From the NCBI GenBank assembly GCA_027603945.1, contig JADIIU010000012.1, forward strand, positions 1 through 64,000: DNA of 64,000 nt, read 5' to 3'. Source of the DNA: Terramyces sp. JEL0728 (Eukaryota > Chytridiomycota > Chytridiomycetes > Rhizophydiales > Terramycetaceae). Shown piece after piece: positions 20,859 through 30,566 of the stretch (positions are counted from its first letter, which is position 1; each line of letters begins with the position of its first letter). The notes under the pieces were generated by a model. The model was not told the DNA's origin. It saw only the letters and a list, made by a program, of their open reading frames with translations, and searched no databases. A program made the translations under genes and the position numbers.

Positions 20859-21851
20859 TCATCGAGCTGTTTCTGAAATGATTTTGACTTGCGATTGTTG
20901 ATTGTCAGTTTGAAATGTATTGTTGGTAATTCTGCGGCCAAAGAGATGTGGGAAGCTTCGATACACCGGGTAGAATGACATGATGGTTAGAGTAGATAAG
21001 CTTGAGAAGCAGCTTACTACTTGGAAGATGACAAGGTTGTTTGGGTCATTGTAGTAAAATAGGTTCCCTATTAAACTAAATACAAAATGTGATAATAGCG
21101 GCAGTGAAAATCCAAATAGAGTAGCATATTTTACGGCATTCAGAAAGAATATTCCAGGCGGCAGTGTTTCCCTTTTTCTCCTGTATTTTTCCTTTAGTAC
21201 CTGAACAATCTTGGAAATCAATACCCAATATATTCCGGGGGTAACGAATAAAACCAAAAATGCGTAGTAAATATAAGTAATTGTCCTATAGAATACATAA
21301 TTTTCCAGCGATTCCAATCCTTTCGTTTCCCAAAGCGAATATAGGACAATTGAAATGCAAAGTATCAGTAGCCTAACAAGCTTCAAGAGTTTTGAAGGAT
21401 CGTACGGCTTGCCATTGAATTCATACAAATCATATAGACTGCTCCCAGTGACGGTTCCAACAATATGCCCAACCAGATTGCTGAGAGCTAGTCCCCCAAA
21501 TGCATTAAATAATAAATCTGACGACAGTGCGTATTTTATGTATATCATTAGTAAACTCTGTTCCTGGTCTGGCGTCAAAATCGAGGTGATCAGCAGCTTC
21601 ACCACCCACAATGTATTGCACGCAAAGCCAAAGAGCGAGGCAGCACATAGCTTGTCTTCAAATAGTACTTTAAAACTTTCGTGTGACCGAATTGTGTGCT
21701 TAATTAATTTCAGTGGATATATAGAGTACGCGACAAATGGAATAATATGAATTGCAGCAAAAATAATGTTTATCATCTGAAGGGTATTGCCGTTTGCGCA
21801 GCCGATTGGTGCTGTATTGAAATCGCATAAATTGTACGGGAATGTTTCCAT
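20859..21851 (-). CDS. 7TM array protein 2 (subfamily I)
   Basis: 330 residues starting METFPYNLCDFNTAPIGC. The signature after span 3 is SSLYDLYEFNGKPYDPS and after span 5 KYRRKRETLPPG. It is visibly closest to array protein 3: both share FNTAPIGC, LTPDQEQ between spans 2 and 3, ALSSDLLFNA in span 3 and VTPGIYWVLI in span 5, so this is probably the youngest duplication in the cluster. Span 7 ends FYPVYRSFPHLF. The C-tail is Gln/Ser rich and the stop is TGA. Upstream lies GTCATTGTTAG (21884-21894). Confidence 0.85.
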   Translation of the reverse strand: METFPYNLCDFNTAPIGCANGNTLQMINIIFAAIHIIPFVAYSIYPLKLIKHTIRSHESFKVLFEDKLCAASLFGFACNTLWVVKLLITSILTPDQEQSLLMIYIKYALSSDLLFNAFGGLALSNLVGHIVGTVTGSSLYDLYEFNGKPYDPSKLLKLVRLLILCISIVLYSLWETKGLESLENYVFYRTITYIYYAFLVLFVTPGIYWVLISKIVQVLKEKYRRKRETLPPGIFFLNAVKYATLFGFSLPLLSHFVFSLIGNLFYYNDPNNLVIFQVVSCFSSLSTLTIMSFYPVYRSFPHLFGRRITNNTFQTDNQQSQVKIISETAR

Positions 21852-22033
21852 TTTGTTTATTGGATGCGGGCAAAAAGAAAAATGTCATTGTTAGTATAAT
21901 GTAAAGACGACAAAGAAGAATTTAAAATAGATGGTTTGGATAATAATTCAACTGCAAAGGCTTATTTGATCTAACTTTATTCCGGATTTGACTTGATTGA
22001 CATAGCAGCTTGTGGCCAATAGTAACCACTGCA

Positions 22034-23035
22034 TCATTTGAATGTTTGAGTAACGGATAATATTTGGTGCTGAGTTTGCTGCACGTCGGTTGTAGAGTGA
22101 TTTTGAGTGGTCTTTCCGCCAAAAAATCTTGGAAAAGTTCTGTATACTGGGTAAAATGTCAAGACTGTTAGACATGTGTAGCTAGAGAAACAACTGATTA
22201 TTTGAAATATAATTAGAATGCTCGGCTTGTCGTAAAAAAAGGTGTTTCCAATCAAACTCAAAACAAAATGGGCTAGCATTGGTAGAGAGAATGCGTAAAT
22301 CGCTGCATATTTTACGGCATTCAAATAAAATATTCCTGGAGGCAGCATTTCCTTCTTTCTTCTGTATTTTTCTTTGAGAATGTGAACGATTTTTGTGATC
22401 AAAACCCAATAAATGCCGGGAGTGACAAAGAGAACCAAGAAAGAGTAGTAGATGTAGGTGATTTTTCTATAAAAAATATAATTTTCCAGTGAATCCAGAC
22501 CAGCAGTTTCCCAAAACCCATACAGTACAATTGAAAAGCACAGAATAAGAAGTCGGATCAGTTTCAAGAGATTTGAAGGGTCGTAAGGCTTACCGTTGAT
22601 TTCATACAGGTCGTTTATACTGCTTCCCGTAACTGTCCCTACAATATGTCCGACTAAATTGCTAAGCGCCAGTCCCCCGATCGCGTTAAATAATAAGTCA
22701 GACGAGAGAGCATATTTGATATATATCACCAGCAGCTTTTGTTCCTGATCTGGCGTAAGCACAGCGACAATTAGTAGTTTCGACATACACGTCAAATTGC
22801 TGAAAAATCCCAAGATAGAAGCTGCACACAGCTTGTCCTGAAAAATAACTGATAAGCTACCACCAGTAGAAATCGTATGTCGGATCACTTTAATTGGATA
22901 TATAGAATACATAATAAACGGAATGAGGTGCATCGCGGCAAATATCAGGTTGATAAACTGAAGTGTTTTTCCATTACTGCATCCAATCGGCGCTGTATTA
23001 AAATCACATAGATTGTATGGAAATAATTCGGACAT
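22034..23035 (-). CDS. 7TM array protein 3 (subfamily I)
   Basis: 333 residues starting MSELFPYNLCDFNTAPIGC. The loop after span 3 is SSINDLYEINGKPYDPS and the third cytosolic loop is KYRRKKEMLPPG. It is a near sibling of array protein 2 with the same span 2-3 loop (LTPDQEQ). The extracellular loop before span 5 (AGLDSLENYIFYRK) keeps the conserved N-Y-x-F-Y-R core. Span 7 ends FYPVYRTFPRFF. The C-tail is Thr/Gln rich (TTDVQQTQHQ). Two ACAATGG elements lie 48-65 bases upstream of the start. Confidence 0.85.
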   Translation of the reverse strand: MSELFPYNLCDFNTAPIGCSNGKTLQFINLIFAAMHLIPFIMYSIYPIKVIRHTISTGGSLSVIFQDKLCAASILGFFSNLTCMSKLLIVAVLTPDQEQKLLVIYIKYALSSDLLFNAIGGLALSNLVGHIVGTVTGSSINDLYEINGKPYDPSNLLKLIRLLILCFSIVLYGFWETAGLDSLENYIFYRKITYIYYSFLVLFVTPGIYWVLITKIVHILKEKYRRKKEMLPPGIFYLNAVKYAAIYAFSLPMLAHFVLSLIGNTFFYDKPSILIIFQIISCFSSYTCLTVLTFYPVYRTFPRFFGGKTTQNHSTTDVQQTQHQILSVTQTFK

Positions 23036-23082
23036 ATAAGGAGCAAGGTAGAAATCAGGATGTCATCGTTTTTACATAATAG

Positions 23083-23100
23083 GACAATGGCAAACAATGG
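23083..23100 (-). promoter_or_regulatory. Double ACAATGG element upstream of array gene 3
   Basis: GACAATGG (23083-23090) and AACAATGG (23093-23100) lie in direct repeat with 10-base spacing, one helical turn, about 50 bases before the start codon. The spacing would place two HMG-box proteins on the same DNA face; that reading is inference. Confidence 0.55.
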
Positions 23101-23288
23101 GATATCAAACTGCTGAAATTATGTTGCCAGTGATTTTGAGTGAGATGAGATCCAGAATAACACTGGTAAATTGAAATGACAATTTAATGCATAATCAAGG
23201 CTCTCGTTTGAAAAAGTTGAGATTGAATACTAAATTTTATTGAGGATTGAGCAGATTGTCTCTAGACTCTCCTTTCATAAACCAACTA

Positions 23289-24287
23289 TTACGCAGCAGT
23301 TTTAGGTGTTTGAGACAACAGTTTCTTTTGGGTATGAACATCACTGTGAGACGACGATATGGATACTCTTCCGCTGAACAGCTTTGGAAAACTTTTATAG
23401 ACTGGATAAAATGTCATCATGATTGATGAGCAGAATTGCAAACTGTAGCTGGCAATTTGAAAATATATCAGTGAAGGAGATTGGCTGAAATACGTGTTTC
23501 CTGTGTAATCCAGACCAAAATGAACGATGCTGGGAAGGGAAAACCCTAATACGATTGTAATTTTTAGGACATTCAGATAGAATAAACCAGCCGGTAAAGG
23601 CTCTTTTCTTTTGCGGTATCTATCTGTCATTACATTCACAATTTTAGATATTAAAATCCAGTACATCACAGGTGTGATAAACACCAGCAAAAAGATGTAA
23701 TAAAAGTAGGTAATCATTCTGTAGTATGAGAAATTGGCATACGACTCCAATCCTGCTGTTGCCCACAACGAATAAAAGGTTATCGCGCAAATAAGAACTG
23801 CAAGCCGTACTATTTTTAGCAGCGAAGATGGGTTGTACGATTTCCCGTTTATTTCATACAAGTCGGTCAAACTACTACCCGTTATACTGCCAACAATATG
23901 ACCCACTTGCAGACTGAGTGAAATGCCACTAACTGAATTGAAAATCATCTCTAGAGATAGGGTTAGCTTGATCCGAAAGAAAAGCGTTTGCGGGTCGTGA
24001 TCTGGCGACAGGAATGAAATCATGAGATACTTTGCTACAAAAATTGCACAGGAGAAAAATGCAGATAGACAAAAAATGAATAGTTTATCCTGCAGCACTG
24101 TCGATATACTGGCGTCGCATTTTATAGCATTGCATAGTCGTTTGACGGGGTATATTGTATAAACTCCACATGTCATCACGTAAAGTCCAACGTAAAGCAA
24201 ATTGATTTCATGAAGTGTCTGAATATCGCTGCAACCAATCTGAGCTATATTATAATCACATAGAGTGCACAGAAACGACTGTGACAT
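23289..24287 (-). CDS. 7TM array protein 4 (subfamily I)
   Basis: 332 residues starting MSQSFLCTLCDYNIAQIGC. It differs from siblings in having Y instead of F after CD, and a third upstream Cys. The loop after span 3 is SSLTDLYEINGKSYNPS; the third cytosolic loop RYRKRKEPLPAG matches array protein 1 almost exactly. Span 2 is Cys/Ala rich (LFIFCLSAFFSCAIFVAKY). The C-tail carries HSDVHTQKK. A TGACGTGT element (24304-24311 on this strand) sits about 17 bases upstream of the start, unlike the other subfamily I genes, which mostly have CATTGT. Confidence 0.84.
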   Translation of the reverse strand: MSQSFLCTLCDYNIAQIGCSDIQTLHEINLLYVGLYVMTCGVYTIYPVKRLCNAIKCDASISTVLQDKLFIFCLSAFFSCAIFVAKYLMISFLSPDHDPQTLFFRIKLTLSLEMIFNSVSGISLSLQVGHIVGSITGSSLTDLYEINGKSYNPSSLLKIVRLAVLICAITFYSLWATAGLESYANFSYYRMITYFYYIFLLVFITPVMYWILISKIVNVMTDRYRKRKEPLPAGLFYLNVLKITIVLGFSLPSIVHFGLDYTGNTYFSQSPSLIYFQIASYSLQFCSSIMMTFYPVYKSFPKLFSGRVSISSSHSDVHTQKKLLSQTPKTAA

Positions 24288-24303
24288 TAGAAAGAAATAA
24301 AAT

Positions 24304-24311
24304 ACACGTCA
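24304..24311 (-). promoter_or_regulatory. TGACGT element upstream of array gene 4
   Basis: ACACGTCA on the plus strand reads TGACGTGT toward the gene, about 17 bases before the start codon. It matches the CRE/ATF half-site TGACGT bound by bZIP proteins. Confidence 0.45.
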
Positions 24312-24465
24312 TCCATAGCAATGCGGGTCATTCCTTTGCCGATATATATGATCAATCAGCCAGAGATAAGTATTCGCGTTAAAAGTCGTTTGCTCTCATC
24401 GGAGAGAGTGAACACTTACGATTAATAAGCAAATAGCTCTTTTTATTAGAGTCCAACCAATGTGG

Positions 24466-25455
24466 CTATTGAGTGCAAGGCTCCATCCTGACTGTAGGGC
24501 TAACCATTGTTTCACTGGTTTTGCTGTTATGTCTACTTCTTGCCATATAGGCCGGGAATGTCTTGTAGATTGGATAAAACGCCATTAACGTTGAAAATAC
24601 CGTCATCAACCCCATTCCAATCACCTGAAATATGATCAGTTTCGGGCTTTTTGGATAATACGTGTTTCCAATTAGAATTAGCAAGCAGCTTGTCAGGCTG
24701 GGATAGGCAAACCCCAATACGCATGCGTATTTCAGCAGTTTCAGGTAGTGAAGAGCAACCGGTATCTTTTCCTTTTTCTTCCTAAACTTGTTTTGCAGCA
24801 CGTCGATAATCTTTGAAAGCAAATTCCAATATACAAAAGGAGTGACAAAAAACAATATGCAAGCAAAGTACGTATATGTTGTTAGCCTATACAATGCAAA
24901 ATTTTCCATTGAATCTGTCCCCTTCACTATCCACAATGTGTACGAGGTTGTAGTGCACATTAGAATACATAGCCGAAGGATCCGTAGCAGCTTTGATGGG
25001 TTGTACGGCTTCCCATTGATTTCATATAAATCATACAAGTTGGTCCCTGTGACACTTCCGACTATGTGCCCGACCATATTACTTAACGCTAATCCGCACA
25101 GCGAATTAAATAGCATATCCAATGCTATTGCAACTTTGACATAGTATACTATTGTAGCAATATCTGAGCTTGGTGAAAGAAAAGTTATGACTACGTATTT
25201 GATTATCAAGAGGATGCAGCATATAATGGATATTATGGCGGCTGCAGCCAGCTTATCTTGCGAAAACGTTGCCATAGTGTCTCGTCCTTTGAGGACGTTA
25301 ATTAATATTTTTGCTGGATATATGCTGTAAGCAATAAAAGGAATCACGTGTAATCCTGCAAAAACCAAGTTGATATTGTGATGAGTTGCTAGATTTTCAC
25401 ATCCTATTTGGGCCACATTGTAATCGCAGAGGTCATATAGAAAATCCTGAGCCAT
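24466..25455 (-). CDS. 7TM array protein 5 (subfamily I)
   Basis: 329 residues if started at 25455 (MAQDFLYDLCDYNVAQIGC). A longer frame from 25512 exists, but it would add residues with no counterpart in any paralogue and would overlap the presumptive promoter elements, so I prefer the shorter start. The loop after span 3 is TNLYDLYEINGKPYNPS, the third loop KFRKKKEKIPVA. It is the most diverged member of subfamily I (SYTLWIVKGTDSMENF instead of LWATxGLES) and so is intermediate toward subfamily II. Span 7 ends FYPIYKTFPAYM. Confidence 0.84.
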   Translation of the reverse strand: MAQDFLYDLCDYNVAQIGCENLATHHNINLVFAGLHVIPFIAYSIYPAKILINVLKGRDTMATFSQDKLAAAAIISIICCILLIIKYVVITFLSPSSDIATIVYYVKVAIALDMLFNSLCGLALSNMVGHIVGSVTGTNLYDLYEINGKPYNPSKLLRILRLCILMCTTTSYTLWIVKGTDSMENFALYRLTTYTYFACILFFVTPFVYWNLLSKIIDVLQNKFRKKKEKIPVALHYLKLLKYACVLGFAYPSLTSCLLILIGNTYYPKSPKLIIFQVIGMGLMTVFSTLMAFYPIYKTFPAYMARSRHNSKTSETMVSPTVRMEPCTQ

Positions 25456-25491
25456 GAGTAAGATTATTAAAGGATGACTTTGATTATTCCA

Positions 25492-25520
25492 GACAATGAC
25501 CATTATTGCCAAACAATGTC
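25492..25520 (-). promoter_or_regulatory. ACAATG pair upstream of array gene 5
   Basis: GACAATGA at 25492-25499 and AACAATGTC at 25512-25520, 20 bases (two helical turns) apart, lie 37-65 bases upstream of the preferred start at 25455. Confidence 0.5.
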
Positions 25521-25722
25521 CTTTTCAAAATCAAAACTTGTAATCTGCGTGTATCTTTGATTCCCGCTACGTACCAAAATCGGGTTTATTACAAACTGCA
25601 GTTGCGATAGGTATCGGGCTACGACACAACTGCAAATCTATGGCAGGAGCATGGGATTGTTCACTGATGAGAATTATAGTCAAGTCTGAGAAATGGAATA
25701 TAGTATATTAAATAGTGGTTTG

Positions 25723-26679
25723 CTATTTGCTCGTCATTGCACATATGTCTAGATTAATAAAGACTACTTTGTCATTTCCTTTGCGAGCTACAGCCTCCTT
25801 CTTAAAGAAGTTGGGAAACGATTTAAATATCAAATATAACGCCGGTCCAGAAGTAGAAAAGAACTGCAAAATGCTACAGACACACAGGCAATAGATCAGA
25901 TTATCTTGAAGGTATTCATTACCTGCCACGCGTATTAGAAAATAAACCGCAGTTGGAAGACCAAATCCAAAAAGAATGAAATACTTAATTATTCGGATAT
26001 AAAATAAAGCTTTTGGAATTTGTTGGTTTTTTTTCTTGTAGTTTGCAGACATGAATGTAATTATTTTCGAGAGTAGTATCCAGTAAAACACCGGTGTAAT
26101 AAATGTAGCTACAGCTGCGTAAAAGTAGCTGATTGCTCTTCTATAAAATGTGTAATTCTGTTCGGACTCTAAACCCCTAGTAGCCCATAAGCTGTACATT
26201 ACAACTGTGTAAGCCATAATCAATAACCTGAGTATTTTCATTATTGTATTTGGTTGTAACTTTGTTCCCTGGATTTGCCAACAGTCGTATAAATTCGTTC
26301 CGAGTGAAGCATTTACAAAATACGCTACAAAGCAGTTCAGGGCTAGACCTCCCATAGCTATTATAATCATATCCAAGATAATGACTATTTTAATCGAATC
26401 TGCTTCAAAATAAACACTGAAATAATTCAACAAGCTAAATTTGAGTGCTGCCAGGAAATGGCACAGCGTCCCATAGATTGCTGCATACAACAAGCCGTCC
26501 ACCACCTTTTCCTGTTTATTTTTAATATATTTGATCAGTTTTGTGATTGGATAAACGACAAAAAGAAACCCCACTGTCAAATGCAGTATCCAGAACACCG
26601 TGTTTACTATCGTAAAGACATTCTTGTTTTTACATCCGGCTATAGTCATACTGAAATCACAAATATCTATTTCATTCAT
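25723..26679 (-). CDS. 7TM array protein 6 (subfamily II)
   Basis: 318 residues from the family-type start MNEIDICDFSMTIAGC at 26679; a longer frame from 26736 is less likely. Subfamily II is marked by a Trp-containing loop after span 3 (NLYDCWQIQGTKLQPN) and a third loop of the NYKKKNQQIPKA type. Span 4 keeps YSLWATRGLES and span 6 leads into RVAGNEYLQDNLIY, the conserved third extracellular loop. Span 7 lacks the full FYP motif (YLIFKSFPNFF). Orientation continues the minus-strand block. A TGACGTAT element lies 30 bases upstream. Confidence 0.84.
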   Translation of the reverse strand: MNEIDICDFSMTIAGCKNKNVFTIVNTVFWILHLTVGFLFVVYPITKLIKYIKNKQEKVVDGLLYAAIYGTLCHFLAALKFSLLNYFSVYFEADSIKIVIILDMIIIAMGGLALNCFVAYFVNASLGTNLYDCWQIQGTKLQPNTIMKILRLLIMAYTVVMYSLWATRGLESEQNYTFYRRAISYFYAAVATFITPVFYWILLSKIITFMSANYKKKNQQIPKALFYIRIIKYFILFGFGLPTAVYFLIRVAGNEYLQDNLIYCLCVCSILQFFSTSGPALYLIFKSFPNFFKKEAVARKGNDKVVFINLDICAMTSK

Positions 26680-26708
26680 TAGAAATTGGCGAAATAGAGG
26701 TAAAGAGA

Positions 26709-26716
26709 TGACGTAT
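26709..26716 (-). promoter_or_regulatory. TGACGTAT upstream of array gene 6
   Basis: CRE-like half-site 30 bases before the preferred start codon at 26679. The position supports the shorter start, because the longer frame would run through it. Confidence 0.45.
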
Positions 26717-26908
26717 ACCGTATCTTTGGTTAGCAAAGTAGGCTTAATTAATATAATCTGTACATTAACAGACAGATGGAATTCTTTGGTTTATTATCGA
26801 CAAAGCACCAAGATTCATTGCTCCTTGCAAATGAGTGGATGGCAAAGCGCAACAATATTCCAAACGGTACATGACGAATTACCAAATATGACTACCATTT
26901 ATAGTATA

Positions 26909-27874
26909 TTAATTAAAACATTGCTTACTATGACACCCGTGTTGTAGAGTCAATTTGCTGTAAATATTGTTCCTAGCATTAACACCCTTTACCCTTATTT
27001 TAAACCAAGTAGGGAATGATTTGTAGATGGCGTAGATCGATAAGCACGATGCCGAGGAAATATTTAATGAGTTGGTCACAATCTGAAAGTACAGCAAATG
27101 ATCTTGAAAATACTCATTCCCTATCACGCGAGTTAGAAAGAATACAGATGTAGGCAAGCCAAATCCAAATATAATCATGTGTCTTGTCCAGCCTATATAC
27201 TTTAGCCTACTAGGTATCTTTTGGTTCTTTTTTTTGTAATTCTCTGTCATGACAGCAACAATTTTTGAGAGTAATATCCAATAGATGATCGGAGTGACGA
27301 ATGCTGCTGAAAAAGCATAGAAATAGTAAGCACAGCGTCTGTAAAACGTAAAAGATGCAGCATCCCTCACTCCAAGGGTTGCCCATAAACTGTAAACTGC
27401 TAGCGAATAAATAATGATTGCCAATCGGATAATTTTCAGTATGGTTGTTGGTGGTAATCGCTTTCCTTTTACTTGCCAATAGTCGTACAAATTCGTCCCA
27501 CATGTTGCGTTCACAAAGTAAGAGACAAACATGTTGACTGCAAACCCGCCTACAAAATTGTTTAGGAAATCCAGTGCTAGAATAGTCTTTATGGAAGTGG
27601 TACTGTAATATCCGCTGAATTCGTTCAACAGAATGTATTTGGTAAGCAAGATACAGTGGACTACGCATCCATTAAATGATCCCAATACCAAGCCGTCCAT
27701 CTTGACATTTCCAAATTTGATGTGTTCGATGAATTTTGAAAGTGGGTACACAAGGTACAGCAGTGCTATAACAATGTGTATGCAGGTGCAGATATTATTC
27801 ACCAGCTGAAGCGGCCCACTGTCTTTGCATCCTGATAGATTGATATTGAAATCGCATATCAGAGTGTCATTCAT
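26909..27874 (-). CDS. 7TM array protein 7 (subfamily II)
   Basis: 321 residues starting MNDTLICDFNINLSGC. The loop after span 3 is NLYDYWQVKGKRLPPT and the third loop NYKKKNQKIPSR. The extracellular loop before span 5 differs slightly (VRDAASFTFYRRC). RVIGNEYFQDHLLYFQIV before span 7 is strongly conserved with array proteins 6, 8, 9 and 10. The C-tail is short and ends near two cysteines (GCHSKQCFN), so lipidation is conceivable. A TGACGTAA element lies 14 bases upstream of the start codon. Confidence 0.85.
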   Translation of the reverse strand: MNDTLICDFNINLSGCKDSGPLQLVNNICTCIHIVIALLYLVYPLSKFIEHIKFGNVKMDGLVLGSFNGCVVHCILLTKYILLNEFSGYYSTTSIKTILALDFLNNFVGGFAVNMFVSYFVNATCGTNLYDYWQVKGKRLPPTTILKIIRLAIIIYSLAVYSLWATLGVRDAASFTFYRRCAYYFYAFSAAFVTPIIYWILLSKIVAVMTENYKKKNQKIPSRLKYIGWTRHMIIFGFGLPTSVFFLTRVIGNEYFQDHLLYFQIVTNSLNISSASCLSIYAIYKSFPTWFKIRVKGVNARNNIYSKLTLQHGCHSKQCFN

Positions 27875-27887
27875 ATTTTTGAATAAA

Positions 27888-27895
27888 TGACGTAA
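27888..27895 (-). promoter_or_regulatory. TGACGTAA upstream of array gene 7
   Basis: Eight-base CRE/ATF-like element on the plus strand 14 bases before the start codon (27874). The same element occurs 9 bases before array gene 10. Confidence 0.5.
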
Positions 27896-28030
27896 GTTGA
27901 AAATGATCGTTTATTATGACTACAATAGGGAAAATGTTGATGTACAATATTGTATAGTAATCACACAAGTGAGGATTCTGGCGCACAAACGCAGGTGGAT
28001 GAGGATCCGTACGCTCGTATCTCCAAGGAT

Positions 28031-28966
28031 TCAACTAATGCCTGATATTCCATTCGTAACTTCTCGCATACTTGCAATAATTACTGTATCAAACCAAGCT
28101 GGCCGGGATTTGTATATCAGATATGCAGAGAATATACTGGAGGAAAAAAACAACAGAGAGTTGCTAATGACCTGGCAGTATATCAAGGATTCTTGCAATA
28201 ACTCGTTTCCCACTACCCTTAGGATGAATAGGGCAGAGGTGGGTATCCCAAATCCAAAAATAACCAAATATTTGATCATCTGGATATATGTTATTCCGGC
28301 TGGAATTTTCTGCTTGGTCTTTTTGTATTTTTCAGATAGCACACCAACTATTTTTGAGAGCAATATCCAATACATTACTGGCGTTACGAATGCTGCAAAG
28401 AATGCGTAAAAGAGATATACTGATCTGCGATAGATAATATAGAGTTCGGCCGACAGCAATCCACGCGTTGCCCAGCCAACATATATACCTAGTGTGTACA
28501 CGATGACCGCGAATCTAATCATTCGAAGTATGATGGGCGGAGACATTTTCTGTCCTTTAACCTGCCAATATTCGTACAAATTGGTTCCCGCTGTCGCATT
28601 TACAAAAAATGAGACAAAAATATTAACTGCAAATCCGCCCATAAAGTTACACAGGAAATCCAGCAATAAAACTAGTCTTACTGAATTTAAATCTGCCCGG
28701 GTGCTATAAAAATTGACTGTAAAGTATTTACATGATATAACTAGATGGTTAACAAACGCCAGCAGTGATGCTAATACCAATCCGTCAGCAAGGATTTGTC
28801 GTGGACTCGAAATAAATCTGATGCATTTTGATATTGGATAGATAATGTATAGAAATGTCCCAAGAAGATGCAGGATTCCAAGAACGTAATTTGCTACTAC
28901 TAGTGAATTAATGTTTTTGCAGCCCGATATAGAGATGGAAAAGTCACAAATATCTGTAACGTTCAT
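28031..28966 (-). CDS. 7TM array protein 8 (subfamily II)
   Basis: 311 residues, starting MNVTDICDFSISISGC; NVT is a possible N-glycosylation site on the exposed N-terminus, which is consistent with N-out topology. The loop after span 3 is NLYEYWQVKGQKMSPP and the third loop KYKKTKQKIPAG. Span 7 ends AYLIYKSRPAWF, so the usual FP is changed to RP. The C-tail is very short (about 20 residues). This is the last gene of the minus-oriented block; ATG18 follows divergently. Confidence 0.85.
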   Translation of the reverse strand: MNVTDICDFSISISGCKNINSLVVANYVLGILHLLGTFLYIIYPISKCIRFISSPRQILADGLVLASLLAFVNHLVISCKYFTVNFYSTRADLNSVRLVLLLDFLCNFMGGFAVNIFVSFFVNATAGTNLYEYWQVKGQKMSPPIILRMIRFAVIVYTLGIYVGWATRGLLSAELYIIYRRSVYLFYAFFAAFVTPVMYWILLSKIVGVLSEKYKKTKQKIPAGITYIQMIKYLVIFGFGIPTSALFILRVVGNELLQESLIYCQVISNSLLFFSSSIFSAYLIYKSRPAWFDTVIIASMREVTNGISGIS

Positions 28967-28994
28967 ATTTGTAAGATTTCCTATTGATTTGATT

Positions 28995-29002
28995 TGACGT
29001 CA
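28995..29002 (-). promoter_or_regulatory. Full palindromic TGACGTCA upstream of array gene 8
   Basis: Perfect eight-base cAMP-response-element palindrome 29 bases before the start codon at 28966. It lies between divergent array gene 8 and ATG18 (start 29232), nearer to the 7TM gene. CREB/ATF-type bZIP proteins bind this site in known systems. Confidence 0.55.
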
Positions 29003-29231
29003 CCAAAATATAACTGATACCCTGGCAATACGAGTATAATTACTATGGAAATATTTGTATGGCTGTCGGCCATTTTGGACTTTTAAGCCGAGTTGGAATA
29101 GTGCTGATCCCCGCCAAGTACAATTGCGAGAGAATAGCTTTTGAATGGCACTCTAATATTCTCACATGACTCCTGTACTACTCTAACCGCTGGCTCAGTT
29201 GCAGTGTCGATTTGATTTTCACAATTCAAAA

Positions 29232-30379
29232 ATGAACATTGGATCAAAAACCGTCAACGGTTTACTTTTTGCAGATTTTAACCAAGATTCGAGGTAGATT
29301 AACGCTAATTTAGCTGTATTTCAGTTGGAACACGGACTGGGTACAAGATATACACTTGCGAACCGTTTGGAAAGTGTTATGGGAAACGTAATTTTTGCTA
29401 ATTGTAGAAAGCGGAGGTATCGGGATTGCAGAAATGCTCTTTTGCACTTCACTGATTGCTCTTGTAGGGGCAGGAGAGCATCCGTCGCTTTCCCCTAGGA
29501 AACTACAAATATTCAATACAAAGAGGCAGAGCACCATTTGCGAGCTTGTATTCAACACCGCAGTTTTGGGAGTAAAGCTAAACAGAAAGCGATTAGTAGT
29601 GATTTTAGAAGAGCATGTTTACGTTTATGATATCAGCAATATGAAGTTGTTGCACACCATTGATACTTCGCCAAACCCAAATGGTAAGATCAAATTAAAT
29701 TAGCGCTGTGTACCCTCTCGCCTTCGTCAGACAACTGCTTTTTGGCGTATCCAAGCAATGCCTCGTCTACTTTGGGCGAATTGCTACTTTTTGACGCCAT
29801 CAAATTGCAAGCAGTAAATATCATTCAAGCTCACAAAAGTCCACTCTCGTGTATATCATTTAATTATGACGGAACAATGGTCGCAACAAGCAGTGATAAA
29901 GGAACAGTGATTAGAGTATTTTCAGTACCAGATGGGCAGCAATTATATCAATTTAGAAGAGGAACTTATACCGCCCGAATTTTCAGCATTTCCTTTTCAT
30001 TAAATAACAAACTGTTGTGTGTCAGTAGCGATACTGACACCGTCCATGTATACAAGTTGGAGCAGCAACAGCAGCAACCTAGGAGATTGTCGTATCTGGA
30101 TCATCTGTAATTCATATTAACGATAGATCTACTGCCACAAACGCAATTCAAAGCTACCTTCCAGCAAATCTAACTGACATTTGGGAACCAACCCGCCATT
30201 TTGCATTTGCAAAGCTACCTACAAAAGACAAGATTAATATTTGCTCGCTCACTTCACAAGAAGTTCCTACTTTATCAGTTGTTACTGGCGATGGTTCGTT
30301 TTACACGTTTACCGTTGGAAATGACGGGGGAGAGTGCAGCTTGCAAAGGCAAGAGAGTATAATGGACCCTGAAGAGTGA
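29232..30379 (+). CDS. ATG18: ATG18/WIPI-family phosphoinositide-binding beta-propeller
   Basis: Five exons joined by four 20-nt introns (29294-29313, 29388-29407, 29684-29703, 30107-30126) give 355 residues. Each junction rebuilds family sequence: [55 protein letters not shown] and [16 protein letters not shown]. The FRRG phosphoinositide motif is at about residues 221-224, after [12 protein letters not shown]. PROPPINs bind PI3P on autophagosomal and endosomal membranes and recruit ATG2. The gene sits inside the 7TM array between a minus and a plus block, which suggests the array grew around it. A Gln run (EQQQQQ) lies in the blade 6 loop. Confidence 0.95.
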
Positions 30380-30549
30380 ATAAATGCTATAATATATTGA
30401 TTTTTATATTTTATTTGTGAACATGGCTGTCAACGTGTAATTAATTTTCACACGTTGTACTCGCCCTCCGTCATCGTTTATTCTCCGATTGCCCTTGATC
30501 AATGCCCAAGAATAGCAAGAGGATAATCTCCGATTTAGCTTATCCGTAG

Positions 30550-30557
30550 TGATGTAA
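30550..30557 (+). promoter_or_regulatory. TGATGTAA upstream of array gene 9
   Basis: One-base variant of the TGACGTAA element, 9 bases before the start codon at 30567, at nearly the same position as in array genes 7 and 10. Confidence 0.35.
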
Positions 30558-30566
30558 TTTCACAAA